Assembly (NCBI GenBank): GCA_003550325.1
Contig: QKWP01000143.1
Coordinates: 1-64,000 of the forward strand
DNA: 64,000 nucleotides
DNA from: Gigaspora rosea
Lineage: Eukaryota; Glomeromycota; Glomeromycetes; Diversisporales; Gigasporaceae
Direction: 5' to 3'
The notes under the pieces are model-generated. The model worked only from the letters and a program-made list of their open reading frames with translations. It did not search any database and was not told the DNA's origin. A program made the position numbers and the translations under genes. Of this stretch, positions 35,267-47,603 are shown piece after piece; the stretch's first letter is position 1; every line of letters starts with the position of its first letter.

Positions 35267-35639
35267 ACATCTTAGTTAATAATTTTTTTTAACTATAATA
35301 GATTTTACTAACTATTGCAGTACATACAGTATGCAGTTAAATTATACTTGGACTGTTTGAAATTACAATTTCGTTTAACGTTCTCCCTCCCCTTTCAAGA
35401 GCTCCCCTTTGAAATTAAACAGGTCAATCAGAACGTTCATTATGTCTGAGATTCCAATAGTCATGCTTATAAGCCAACCAATAATAGTGTGGATATTTTT
35501 GAAATATAACATAATGTTTGTCTAAACTGACCACCTCTCCACTGTGCTAAAGCTTCATAAGTGAATTAAATGAAATTATAATTTAAATCTTATTATAATT
35601 TCTAACTATAAGTCACTATAAAAAAATTCTGGTACAGAA

Positions 35640-36180
35640 TTCGTATTCCAGTGATTATAGTATGTGTTAATTTAGTTTGTATCAGAATTATGTGATTTCG
35701 ATCATGAAAATTCTGTCACAAAATTTACTTACCATTCTGGTGAACAAAGCACATAGTTGAATTAGTTTGCATTAAATTATCATAAAAAATCTTGTTATGA
35801 AACTTGCTATCTATTTTATATATCTTAAATTATAGATGCTCTCTCCTCATGCAAATCCAGGCTATATTTGAAACACCCTGACACACTAAAATAAGATAGA
35901 ACGGCTGTTAAAAATCAAAAAAAAACCTCTACTTTACAGAACTTTGATGGTGACAGTACACCAAATTATCATGATCTCTATCATGAAATAATGTAAAAAT
36001 TAGCATGGATCTTGCTCACTATCCCGGAGATCATAGTATATAATTAAAGTTGAATTAGCTTGCATTGGTATTACTGTAAAAAGTTCTATTACAAAACCTA
36101 CTTGCTTTTCCAGTACACATAGTATCCAGTCAAGGTTGATTTATTACCGTAAAGAATCCTATTTTGTTATTCTAGTGGAA
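35640..36180. repeat. Degenerate ~84-bp satellite, block 1
   Basis: Recurring TTCCAGTG…CATAGTATGCAGTT, GAATTAGTTTGCATTGGAAT and AAAATTCTGTTACAAAA words at roughly 84-bp spacing. The same words appear at 38958-39240 and, inverted, at about 40740-41240. Confidence 0.55.
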
Positions 36181-36407
36181 AGGTCGTTGAGAGGTTATAT
36201 AAGTAATATGCATGGTTCTCTGTAATTTCTCTGAAAATTCTACTGTATTTAGGTATAATTTTATTTGTAAAGCATAATGTTTGCTTATTTCTGTTCGAAA
36301 ACTGGATGGGTTGCTCTTATTCATTGTTAATCTTCGGTATTTCTAATTCATATAATTTACTATCTGTGAAAAAGTTATTATACAATGGTTTAATATAAAA
36401 TGAATAA

Positions 36408-37495
36408 TCATATAATTTTATATAAAAAATTTAAATTACCTTGATTTGTATAATTATTGTTAAATGAAATAAACCTACTTTTATACAGCAAATCAATATT
36501 CATTTGCATATCTTCATTTTTTATATTTTGTAATTTTTTATCTGATTCCAATAATTCTGATAAAATGGTTTCGTTATTTTGCCATTCAACAAAAATTTCG
36601 TAAACTTCTTTTGCAGTTGGTCGTTTTTCCAGATCTGAATGCCTACATTTCTTCATCAAGTCTATATAGCACATTGCAGTATTTTCGTGAATAGGTGGTC
36701 GTAAACCACCACATACTTGGATCTGAAATTGTATTTTAGATTGTAACATGGAATCTTGCTCAAAAGGTACAGGTTTACCATATAAAATTTCCCACATAAA
36801 TACCAAAAGAATAAATATCAGATGCTTTATTATGTGGTTGTTTGTTCAAAACTTCAGGAGCGATATAGGGTAAAATTCCACAAACTCCATAAGATTTTGA
36901 TTTTAATTCAATATTGGCATATCGAAAGTCCTAAATCTGCGATGTATGCACTTTTTAAATTATTTAGTAGTATATTTCCGCTATGTAAATCACGATGAAT
37001 AAGACCATAAGAATGAATTATCTGAACATCTAATGCAATACATTGTAGCAGATTTAATTTACCATTCCAATTCATTTTTGCTATTGCATGTAGATTTTTG
37101 CACAAACAACCTAATGATGCATATTTCATGACAAGAATATAATCTTTAGAAACATCATCCCTTGATATACCAAACCATTTTAAAATGTTGAATCTTTAAG
37201 ACCGATATCACAATATTGTTAAGAAAAAAATGAGTTAGCATAAATAACAAAGAATCATGTGATTAACAACAATATTTCATAAAAATTGCCTCAATGTTAA
37301 ATTCTTCGAATAATTATTTGATTTATGAAGTAATTTAAGCGCAACGGATTCCAATATATTTCGAATTTTATCATACCATTTAGCGTAATATACAGTTGCA
37401 AATCCACCTTTACCTATCTCGATAATATTTTTAAATCCATTATAAGAAATCCAAGATATCTGATATTTATTTTCTAATAATATTTTTTCAAGTTG
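36408..37495 (-). pseudogene. Protein kinase pseudogene
   Basis: Kinase motifs appear in order on the minus strand: Gly-rich loop IGKGGFATVYYAKW and VALK near 37370-37430; hinge-side YILVMKYASLGCLCKNL near 37130; catalytic IHRDLHSGNIL near 36990; metal-binding DLGLS (DFG variant) near 36940; GILPYIAPEVL and NKASDIYSFG near 36840; then MWEILYGKPVPFEQD and a C-lobe ending in KRPTAKEVYEIFVEWQ. The motifs fall in different frames: shifts near 37275, 37190, 36915 and 36800 break the gene. Catalytic residues themselves are kept, so inactivation looks recent. The style matches the expanded kinase family of Rhizophagus-type fungi. Confidence 0.88.
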
Positions 37496-38101
37496 ATATA
37501 AATTTCTGAATTATATATTCACTCGTTTGTGCCTATAATTTATTTGTAAAATTTAGTAATAAATAATTTAATATCTAACTTATATATTTCATAAAAATTA
37601 ACAAGTAGTAAATAAATAAGTATATATTAAATTATATACCGATATATAATAAATGAGTATTTTATGTATTTTATAGTCATTGATCTGAGATATCAAGTCA
37701 ATTAATCGTATACCAATACCAGGTGTAACTATCTTTTTTCATGTCTAGAAGATACTCTTATGAATTCACTTTTCTAAACAATTATGGATATCGTTCTAAT
37801 ATTATTCTAACTTTAAACATGACATTAAATTATTATTCTTTTGTTTACAATTACACTTGATCTTATGATTGAATTGTGATATGTCTCAATTCACTAGCTC
37901 AAATTTAAATTCTATATTTACCTTTGATACCAGTATTTGACTTTATCTAGATCTCTTGTTATTCCAATTCCATTTCGATAACATTCTGCAACTGAAGACA
38001 TTCCATTAGCGTTCCCCATTTCTGCAGATTTTTGATAATAAATGAATGCCTTGTGTTCATCTTTTTCAACTCCAATTCCTCTTCGATAACAATTTCCAAC
38101 A

Positions 38102-38701
38102 TAGTGTTTTGACCCGGGTGGGTGTCACCCGGGTCACCCGTGGGTGGGTGGGTGACCCAGGTCAAGTTGTAACAGCCTGGGTGAGAACGGGTGGGTCAAC
38201 CCGCGGGTGACCCGTGGGTTGACCTACGGGTGACCCGTGGTCAACCCACGGGTCACCCACGAGCAGACAAATTAATGCAAATTTGTGAAGTCGACAGAAT
38301 CAAATTCGAAAAATAGTTAATAGTAAATTATTTAAAGGAAAGCATAATGTAGTACAGAATTTTAATAAACAGTATTATAGCAGATAGTAACTCTGCATTA
38401 CGGCATTACGGCATTACGGCATTACGACTTTATAACATTACAACTTTACGGCATTACGGCTCACAGCAATTACGGCAAAAGATACGGCAATGCCGTAACC
38501 GTATTAATTTGTAAAATTAATCTACCACCAACTATAGGTTACCCACCTGGGTCAAATCACTAACCATCTGTGATTTTTTTTAATTGACCCAGGTGACCCG
38601 GGTGGTGTCTTTTTTTGGACTGACCCGTTTCCACTCGGGTGGCACATTGTCCACCCGTCGGGTGACCCGAGTGAAGATTTTTTAGACGGGTCAATTCACT
38701 A
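38102..38701. mobile_element. hAT-type element, 600 bp, perfect 8-bp TSD
   Basis: Ends TAGTGTTTTGACCCGGGTGG and, inverted, TAGTGAATTGACCCG, with TTCCAACA duplicated exactly (38094-38101, 38702-38709). Subterminal GGGTGACCC / GGGTCACCC arrays fill both ends. No transposase. It lies inside a Sel1 codon run. Confidence 0.93.
38394..38515. repeat. Short GCATTACG tandem repeat inside the hAT-type element
   Basis: About eight imperfect copies of GCATTACG at the centre of 38102-38701. Confidence 0.75.
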
Positions 38702-38957
38702 TTCCAACATTATAAATTATGTTCCGCTTTTGTCACCCATCTTTGCAGATTTTTGATAATAAACGAATGCCTTATTTTCATCCCTTTCAACCCCAATTCC
38801 TCTTTGGTAATAATCTCCAACATTATTTGTTACAGTTGAGTTCCCCATCTCTGCAAATTAAGCGAATGACTTATTTTCATCCTTTTCAACTTCAATTCCT
38901 TTTTCATAACAATATCCAACACTATTAGTTCCATCTGCGTTCCCCATTTCTGCAGTT

Positions 38958-39240
38958 AGTTTGTATTGGAATAATCATGAATTACTATAAAAATTCTATT
39001 GCAAATCTTATTTACTATTCCAGTGAAACACAGTATGCAGTTAAAGTCTTTCGTGAGTTATTGTTAAAAATTATGTTATAGAACTCGTTTACTAATGTAA
39101 AATACAGTGGTTAAGGTTGAGATGGCTTGCATTGGAATTTTGTTATTTCTATCGCAAAAAATCCCAGTAGCACATTGTAGTGGGTTGAATTAGGTTGTAA
39201 AATTCTGTTTACCGATTATTGTAAACCTTATTACAGAATG
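38958..39240. repeat. Degenerate ~84-bp satellite, block 2
   Basis: Three imperfect copies of the unit at 35640-36180, beginning exactly where Sel1 coding similarity stops. Confidence 0.55.
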
Positions 39241-39562
39241 TGGATGAAGAAAAGTAATGTGGCAGTGCTAAACTATATTTAGAAATGATCATCAAATTCT
39301 TCGCTTTCTTGCCTTTGACGATTAGTCAGGAACGATCTGGTTTAGCCCAGAAGCACAGCTATTGATCCCAATCGGGCAAGCAAATAGGCTGATCCCACAT
39401 GGATTGCCACATGAAAATAGATAAGTACAATAGCTAACAATTTTAATTAGTTGCCTATTTGGGTCGTTGACAATCATTAACAAATTGCCATTGTAGGGTT
39501 AACTCAAGAAGTGCGGCACGAATTTACGCGCATTTATCATCCCGCAGAACCATGTTTTGATC

Positions 39563-39915
39563 ATACATAGGAACCGAATAAAATTTCCGCAAACACGTGA
39601 TGATATGCGCTAAAATTTTATTGGTCGAAAAAAAAATCGTGACGCGTCATTGCATTTTTCGATTAAAAAGTTAACTTTCGATATTAGGGTAAGGGTGGCG
39701 TTCGGACGATGTTAGCAAGAGCCTTGTATATAGCAAAATTTTGCAAGAAATTTTTTTGTAAGTCGCAGAAGGTGGTTGTGTAAGCCAAATTTTGCGCTAT
39801 AGACGATTTTTGAAAAGCCGGCTGTTTTTGTTTTGTTTTCACGTTACACCTGATCCTGTGCCATGATTGGTTCAAAATCACGTGTCTGCGGAATTTTTAT
39901 GCGGTTCCTATGTAT
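39563..39915. mobile_element. TIR element, 353 bp
   Basis: Ends ATACATAGGAACCGAATAAA and, inverted, ATACATAGGAACCGCATAAA, similar for about 40 bp (through TTCCGCA and ACACGTGAT). Interior related to 8985-9120. Duplication not clear. Confidence 0.75.
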
Positions 39916-40739
39916 AATCAAGTATTGCACCAGAACCCTCCCAACCCGATAGAATCCTGCCATAAATTGATTAATTTTCGACATGTGATCTTCCTGTGTA
40001 AACCAGTTTATCACGTATGATGATAGTCAAACGACAAAATAAGGCAACAACGAACAAATTCATTCGTTACAGCTTCTCGCTATTTCTTTGCAGATCAGTG
40101 ATTATCAATTCATAAAAATCCGACGAAAACAAAAAAAAAATAGAGAATAACACACAATGCTACAAATAAATATAGGATGAGATGTTCATAAAAACCATAA
40201 AAATATATATTTCGATACGTACCGATCACTTTTTAACGATTCGAAAGAATTTTTATTTTTTTTTCTCGCTAAAGACTTACTTAAGACTTAAGAATTAGGA
40301 TTTAATACTATATCTATATCTTTATCTAGATCTAGATCTAGTATAAAAAACGTAAAAAAGCAAAATTCCTTTTTTGAATATTGCGAGGAAATTATTTTGT
40401 TGATCAAATACACAAGAATATCACAAATTACCGTAAGCAGTAGAACCACCAACCGTTATAGCAAAGGCTAATTACACCACATTACACAGCTTAACTATTT
40501 TTGGGAAAACGGATCGAGCAAAATTAAATATTGTTAAATATATTATATGCTACTAAATTTAACTTAAAATATATTAAATTCTAATTCATTACTAATTTGA
40601 ACATTAGAGTATTTTTTATTTTATTTTGACCCTATAACCAACATAAACCCATTTTTTTCTCTCTGTTGCCTAAACTTAAGATCCTTTGCTCTGCTTTTTA
40701 ACCAACTTAATCCTATTATTGTGTACTACTATAACTAAA
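39916..40739. other. AT-rich intergenic stretch
   Basis: No gene recognised. Confidence 0.45.
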
Positions 40740-41240
40740 AATTTCTTTAACAGAAATTTTTTATAATAAACAATAATAGAAATTATGATAATTCCATTAT
40801 AAACAAACTCAAATTTGACTACAAATTATGTGTTATTACAATTATTTTGAAAGTTCTATATTTAAATTTATATAGCAAATCACAATATAAATCTGATAAA
40901 TCAAATATAGCTGTATATTACCACAATATTCAGTAAGTTGGGTTTATTATAATAAATAAATTTATCAAACTTCCAAACTAACTTGCCTATATTACTATTT
41001 ACAACTATGGCTAATAAGTTCTCTAATAGATAAAATCACAATACTGTAGCCCCAAATACAAATAACTAAACTTTAACTACATATGAATTTTTATAGTACA
41101 TCACAATGAAAATCTGATAACTTAATACAAACCAGCCCAATCTTACTATAAACTATATATTATAAAATAATCAGTAAGTGTTATAGAAAAATTTTAGCAG
41201 CAAATCATTATAAAAACTATTATAATTCTCAATACAAACC
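40740..41240. repeat. Degenerate ~84-bp satellite, inverted block 3
   Basis: AACATAAACC, TTACTATAAACTATA and AAATCTGATAACTTAATACA words resemble the inverse of the satellite at 35640-36180. The match is weak and judged by eye. Confidence 0.35.
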
Positions 41241-41855
41241 AACTTAGCTATATTATTATGTATTACAAAGAATGATAGCTTATAAATTTTGTAACAATAA
41301 ATAGAACAAACATTAGTGTAAATAATTTTTTTAATATGATTGGTTGATATAATGTATATTTGATCTAATTCTAATCTATCTAAGCCCTATTTTACAAGAA
41401 TATTATATAACAAACTATTCAAAATTGGATCTTTTTATTTAATTATCTACAATAAATTCTAGTAAAAATCTAGAAATAATTAAATTGTAAAGCCAGAACT
41501 TTGATAAAACTGCACTGATTAATCACTACTATTAATTGTAATTCATAAAATTATTATCTAAAAACAAGATTACTGATTATTAAAACTTAATTACTGCTAT
41601 TACTATTTATGACTAATCTTTTGAATTTAACCTGAAAAAAGCTCCCAGTGCATGGTCAGGCGTATGACTTGTTATTATGATATATTTAATTATTTTTTTT
41701 TTAATTATTAAGAATTTAATTTTAAAAATTTAATTTATAGTGACAAAAGTTTAATTAAAAATAGATGACGTATATGACGTAATTTTCTGTCTATAAATAC
41801 TTTAATTAATCTAAAATCGATTACATTTCTCTCTCTCTGATCGCTTAGTATAAAT

Positions 41856-42174
41856 ATGGATACGACGAAAAATAAATACTACAAACCTACCAGTGCTGAA
41901 ATCAACGAAATAATCAATAGCACAGTCCCAAAGAACACCCAGAAGGCAACTGCAAAATGGGTTAAGGTTTTAGGAAACTGGCGCACGATGTAGGATATAA
42001 CTACGGAATTGAACAATTATAGATAAGGACCAGTTTGAAATTGAAATTACCAAGTTTATTCTTAGGATTCGACAAGTCAACACGAATAAGGAATATGCGC
42101 CATCATCTTTAATCACAATTGGTGGACAACAGAATATTCGCAAAGCTTCTCGTGAAGATGAAGAAGATTATTGA
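41856..42174 (+). pseudogene. Crypton/ZMYM2-like N-terminal domain fragment
   Basis: From ATG 41856 the frame gives YYKPTSAEINEII and ATAKWVKVLGNWRTM, then stops at 41991-41993. The adjoining frame continues with VGYNYGIEQL, and a further frame gives DKDQFEIEITKFILRIRQVN and EYAPSSLI, ending at 42174. This order (KWVKxxxxWR, VGYNYGIE, FI..R, Y.PSSLI) matches, from memory, the N-terminal domain of the ZMYM2/QRICH1-like, Crypton-derived proteins that are abundant in Rhizophagus. At least two breaks and a loss after PSSLI. A TATA-like ATAAATA lies about 50 bp upstream of the ATG. Confidence 0.5.
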
Positions 42175-42359
42175 GGATACTGCTGGTGTATCAATTGTTA
42201 AAAACTACTATATAACTGCAATGCATGTTAATATCAATTAAATATATTTCGATAGTAGTTGCATTGTTATTAAAAAATATTGTAATTAATCAATAGCGAT
42301 AATATGTAAAACATAAAAAAATAAATCGAATGCTTTGAATTTAAAATGCCTTTGCTGAA

Positions 42360-42455
42360 TAACCAAAATAAACTATCATTTTTTGCCGAATAACCAAAAT
42401 AAGCTATAGAATTTTGCTGAATAACCAAATTAAACTTTTTTTTATCAAATAACCT
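42360..42455. repeat. ~30-bp tandem repeat, three copies
   Basis: TTGCTGAATAACCAAAATAA recurs three times with small changes, followed by a partial copy. Confidence 0.65.
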
Positions 42456-42668
42456 GAGTTATTTGACAGTCCGATCATAGTAATCTGACGGATAATTGAA
42501 CTTTCTCCACGTCAAACTCAGCACGGATCAAAATATCTCAATGTGCATTTAAAATAGATGAGCTCACAGAAAAAAAACTGATTTTCAATCAAATAAGTAA
42601 GTTAATGTTTTATTTGGTATTGCAGCTAGGAATAAAGAAGTTTAGTTTTATATGGTTTGGTTTTATAT

Positions 42669-43790
42669 CAGAGATGGCACTGAAACCTTTTTTGACGATT
42701 CTGAAAGTTTCGGGTTTCGGATTATAGCTTCCGAAACCTTATCCGAAACTCGAAACCTCAACCAAAACCTCGAACGAAACCCGAAACCTCAACCGAAACC
42801 CCGAAACTGCCAAAGCATCAATAATTTATTTGTTTATTCTCTTCAAAGTTGTTCTGAAACCTTTTGTGCCAAATCTGAAAGTTTCGGGCTTCGGATTATA
42901 ACTTCCGAAACCTTATCCAAAACTCGATGACACCTGAAACCTCATTCGAAACCCGAAACCTCACCTGAACGCCAAAATACCCAAACTTCCATATACGTTT
43001 ATTGCATTAATGTATTATATATCTCTTTCAAATGCACTGATGTGTGCCATGTATCTCTCAATATACATTAATCGCATTGATGTATGTTATATATCTCCTT
43101 AAAGAATACAATGAAATTTGAATATCCAGTGCCATTTGAGCTGGAATGCATCCAACAATTTATTGCATATGTGCAGTCATTTTTGTTGTTATGATTCACA
43201 AGTATAGCATGAAAGGTATAATTCCGGAGTTTATATTCTAACAATCAAGGTTGCTTTTGCAAGCATCAGTTTTTTTTACTTTACTACTTAAAAACTGGTA
43301 CAATATCAAGTAATAATAAGTAATTAGTACGTCCATATCTAAGTTACCGCAGAATTAAATAAATTGTTGGTATCAAAAGTCATCAAATATTTATCGATTT
43401 ATCATTGGCAAAATTTCTATCGCCCTAGAACTTTGAAATCAATTGTAATAACGGTATGATATTAAAAATAAAGTTGACCAGCTTAAATAAAAACCGAACA
43501 AACTGAGGCAGTGAAAAAAAACATAATTAAAAATATGATCTATATAATGTTATAATTTATTCAAAAATAATTTTACATTTTTGGTTCATTAAAAATAAAC
43601 TTTATAATACATTTTAAAGGCTTCAATATTATATTTTTTGAGTTTCAGTTTATAGGTTTGGGTTTCGGATTATAGTTTCGGGGTTTCGGGTTTCAGAGTT
43701 TCGATTTTTTTAAAAAAATCTGAAACTAGTTTCGGATTAGAACCCTTCTGAAACTAGTTTTGGGTAGGTTTCATTTCGACGCCATGTTTG
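42669..43790. mobile_element. hAT-type element, 1.1 kb, perfect 8-bp TSD
   Basis: Ends CAGAGATGGCACTGAAA and, inverted, CAAACATGGCGTCGAAA, flanked by TTTTATAT (42661-42668, 43791-43798). Subterminal CCGAAACC / GGTTTCGG arrays at both ends. The centre holds three copies of TTGCATTAATGTATTATATA (43000-43100). No transposase found; open frames in the arrays are low-complexity. Confidence 0.85.
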
Positions 43791-44755
43791 TTTTATATAA
43801 CCCTGATTTCTATGGTTAAACCAAATTAATCAAACGTGGCCTTGCTTTTAATAGAATTACATCACTTAACATCATTATTTCAATGAATGTTATAGATTCT
43901 AACAACATAATTTATTAGACTTTATTACTTTCGACAGTTTTAGCAAAAAAGGACATAATAAAAAAGTTGATTTTTCATTTTGCAGCATAGTGGAAGTTCA
44001 TTTTGATTGGTTAGATTAAGGATAAATTTGATTGGTGAAGATCTTTTTTTTATATTGTCAATTGTAATTTTTAAAGTATCTTTAATAAGTAAAGATAGTC
44101 ACGATGTATAAAATTTTTTTTCTGCAATACGTGACTACTACGATGACTTAATATATCGTTTTTTACCTTTAAACCTACTGTTTTTTAACAACTGATGCAA
44201 TAGGATGCAAAAGATTGAGAAACTAAATGAGAAGTAAAAGTTTTGAAAGGTCGGAGTGTTTCGACGACCTAAGCAATTAGTAAGTGAAAGTTGTCTCAAC
44301 TACGTAGTTCTACTTTGTTTTCTATAAGTAAAAAGTACTACGTATTCGAAACTAACATTCCAAACTCTACCTTTTCATTATATTTAGATTATAAATGGTT
44401 TATAAATACTTTTTATAGTAGCAGTGTTTAGAAATGTTCGTGTATTCAGCAGATTGTGTCGTGAAACTTAGAGTATTTGTTGTAAAATACATATTTTACT
44501 TATTGCGAAATAAAATAATATTGTATATATTGTGAAATATGAATAGTTATGAACCCTAATTAATGTATTGTAAGAATATAATACGCTCCTTTAGAAAATA
44601 TTGAGAAAGTTTCGTGAGTAATAAAATTTTATCCGGGCATAGCCGATACTTTATCCGGAGAATGATCTACATTTTTCCGAGGTATTTTAACAATCAATCA
44701 AAATAAACTTCCACTATGTTTCATTTTGCACAACCCGCCATCCCATTTTTTTCAA
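43791..44755. other. AT-rich intergenic stretch
   Basis: No gene recognised. Confidence 0.45.
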
Positions 44756-45002
44756 TTTTTAATTTTTTCAATTTTTTAATTTTTTTCAATTTTTTAATTT
44801 TTTTTTCAATTTTTATTTTATTCAATTTTTAATTTTATTCAATTTTTTAAGTTTATTCAATTTTTTAATTTTATTCAATTTTTTAATTTTATTCAATTTT
44901 TTAATTTTTTTCAATTTTTTTTTTTCGATTTTTAATTTTTCTCAATATTTTAATTTTTTCAACTTTTTAATTTTTTTTATTTTTTTATTTTTTTTTTTTA
45001 GA
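44756..45002. repeat. T-rich microsatellite (TTCAATTTTTTAATTTTA)
   Basis: About a dozen imperfect copies, followed by a T run. Confidence 0.8.
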
Positions 45003-45883
45003 TGTCAATCGGGTCAATTCCCGTTTATCTGATTTCACCCGGTGGGAAACCCGACCGACATAAAAAAAAAACAACAATTAAAAGGCCGATCGATCGATTC
45101 AAGATTCATTTTGCAGTTATCTTAACATTAAATTATTAATTTAAAAAAAAACGTCCGTCCGTTCGGAATTTTGAAAGTCATGAATTCAAACCGAAAAATA
45201 AACTTTGCGTAGACTAATCGATAATTAAAAAAATGTATTTTATTGAAGATAAATAAATTCATCTTAAATTTTATATCATTATATCATTATTACCTCTTTT
45301 ACTATTTGTAACAAGTTATGTCTTAAAAATGACTTTCGAAAGAAATGTGAGTTTATATTTAAGAAGAAAGCGTATATGTCATAGTGCAAAATACAAGTGC
45401 GGTAAATTTTAAGCAAATGAAAAAGCAAAAGATTAAAAAGTAAAGTTAAGCGAAACTTGTTTTCATAAAATTCATGTAAAGAAAAGGATATAAAACTGAT
45501 TTCTTTATTTTTTAAAAAGCTCACATTGATAAGTTTCAAGACTGAATAATTGACCCGAAATTTCTTTATTAAATAAAAAAAAATGCAATTAAGGTATTTT
45601 AAAATTTCAGATAAATAAAAGAAAGATGATATAATTTCATGTGTGTTTATATTGTCTTTACTGTTTGAGGAAATTTCGTTATTCTTAGACAACGTTTCAA
45701 TAGGATGATGATGTTGATTCATAGTTTCGTTAGAAATTATTTGGTTTAAATTATTGAGAATTACTCTTGTTTTCTGGGCGATTTTCAGGATCATTATCCC
45801 AACATTTTTTGTAAAGTTCGATATATTGATGGTGTACCTTCTATAGGTTCTTCTCTATTTCCTTGAAATACGTGAATAACAAT

Positions 45884-46807
45884 TATAGCTGTTTTCAAAA
45901 AGGTGTGAACAGGTGATTTTTATGACATATGCCAGTCATATGCCTATATGGGGAATCGGAAAATCAGAAATTTAATAATTAACGGTCATGCTTAATCAAC
46001 ACATATTTTAGGATAGATAATTATTGACGTCCATTGTAATTTTTATATAATTAACAATGTAGCAATTAAGCACTATGTACTGATAAGTGCGTGTTACCTT
46101 TTTCTAATCATTATTATTATCGCTATATAAACAAATTATTGCAATGTATATTATTTTGTTTTTATAATCGTATTAATATTGATGGTGGATTAGATACAAA
46201 ACTTATATACAAAAGAGGAACTTGCTTTATTTGTTGAAAGTGTTTATACTGTGGAGTTTATTTACAAACACAAAAAATTCAAATGTGATATTACAAAACC
46301 ACTCATCGAACTGAAGCTTTCAAATATGCGTATACACGAATTTTTACGCCCAATTGGACAGAAAATCAAGTTTCTTTTGCTCGAGAAAAAAATAAGTAAC
46401 TCTAAAAGATTCTTTAATTTTTCACTTTGTTCACGATGCAATAATTGGCTATCAAGATTGAATACAATCAAAAAAAAATTCATTCAGCAACCTAAATCTT
46501 AAAAGTTTTACTTTAAGAGATGCGTTAAAGCAAAATCATATAACATGTATATAAATGTTGCAAGACTCAATATGACCACCGTTTTTAGGAATTTATTAAA
46601 AATTTTTTAATTCACCTGTTAAAATTTACGTTTAACTTAGAATAGTATTATTTTATTGAACTATGAAAACTATTTCTATTGGGAAATTGGTGATAATCTT
46701 CTCTGTTAGAAGCGAAAGTAAAAAAAAGTAGGAAATTTGGAAAATATCGTGAATTTCCCATGATATGGTGATCCCTGATCGTTCACACCTTTTTGAAAAC
46801 AGCTGTA
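45884..46807. mobile_element. TIR element inserted in the second kinase C-lobe, 924 bp
   Basis: Ends TATAGCTGTTTTCAAAAAGG and, inverted, TACAGCTGTTTTCAAAAAGG, matching for 27 bp to GTGTGAAC. AAT is found on both sides (45881-45883, 46808-46810). Removing one copy with the element restores an open kinase frame (FNLEI-VIHVFQGN), which supports a 3-bp duplication. A TA duplication of Tc1 type is the alternative reading. Short frames inside (46251-46502 +) are unrecognised. Confidence 0.8.
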
Positions 46808-47603
46808 AATCTCTAGATTAAAGGATGAGAATGGAGGTCTTCCGCTTGAAATTTCCCAAAGAATTTGTCCAAAGCTATAAACGTCTGATCTCTTATCGCG
46901 TTTATATCTACTCTTGATAAAACATTGAGGTTCGATATATGCTGTCATTCCATGAACGATTGAATTTGAAGTCATAGACATTTCATTCATCTGCTTTGCT
47001 AGTCCAAAATCTGTAATCTTTGCTTGTCTTTGATGAATTATGATGTTTTTCGAATGCTAAATGATTAAAATTATAATAATTAAAGCGCGCTTTAATAAAT
47101 TAACAAATATAGATATACATATATTTACCAGATCTCTATGAATAATGTCCTTATCATGCAAAAATAAAAGTCCAAGTGCTATTTCCTTGGCAATACGTAA
47201 TTTATCTGTCCATTGTAATAGTGTAAAATTTGTTTTTAGGTATTCTCGTAATGTTCCTTCATTGGCATAGTCTAAAATCATATTATAATTCCCATTGTTG
47301 TCTATATATTCGATTTGAAGATATTTTTTGTTTAACATAATTATTATTTAATATCTTCAAAAACTATAAATTGCTTGTCTACCTTTTGTAACTCCATAGA
47401 ATGTAATAATATTTGGGTGGTATGAAACTCTTTGTAATAATTTAAACTAATTATATGAATTATAAGAATTTGTTATTCTATAGTAAGATGTAATTAAAGT
47501 TTCAATATAAAAAATTAATACCTCATCTATAAAATCTTTAATGATTTTTTCATCTATACTTGTATCAACTTTAAGAGCAACCGTTAATTCAACGTCTTTC
47601 CAC

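Larger units (their letters stand above)
33260..35639. other. AT-rich intergenic stretch
   Basis: No gene recognised. It holds the second copy of a dispersed repeat (33622-33705) and two GC-rich mini-hairpins. Confidence 0.45.
37922..38957 (-). pseudogene. Sel1-repeat protein pseudogene split by a hAT-type element
   Basis: Four Sel1-like repeats are readable (GIEVEKDENKSF, GIGVERDENKAFVYYQKSA, GIGVEKDEHKAFIYYQKSAE, GIGITRDLDKVKYWYQR), two on each side of the 600-bp insertion at 38102-38701. A stop and a shift near 38862 and a stop before the insertion show decay. The last repeat ends at CAAAG|GTAAAT, possibly an exon end. The 5' part is missing: sequence beyond 38957 is satellite. Sel1 repeats mediate protein contacts and in these fungi are often joined to kinases, like the broken kinase 430 bp downstream. 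Confidence 0.85.

Noticed and set aside
42652-42930. 92-codon frame rich in SETLSETRNL words
   Set aside because: Translation of the CCGAAACC subterminal array of a hAT-type element.
46251-46502. Host gene on the plus strand inside the kinase locus
   Set aside because: It lies wholly within the 924-bp TIR element, and overlapping frames on both strands are of similar length.
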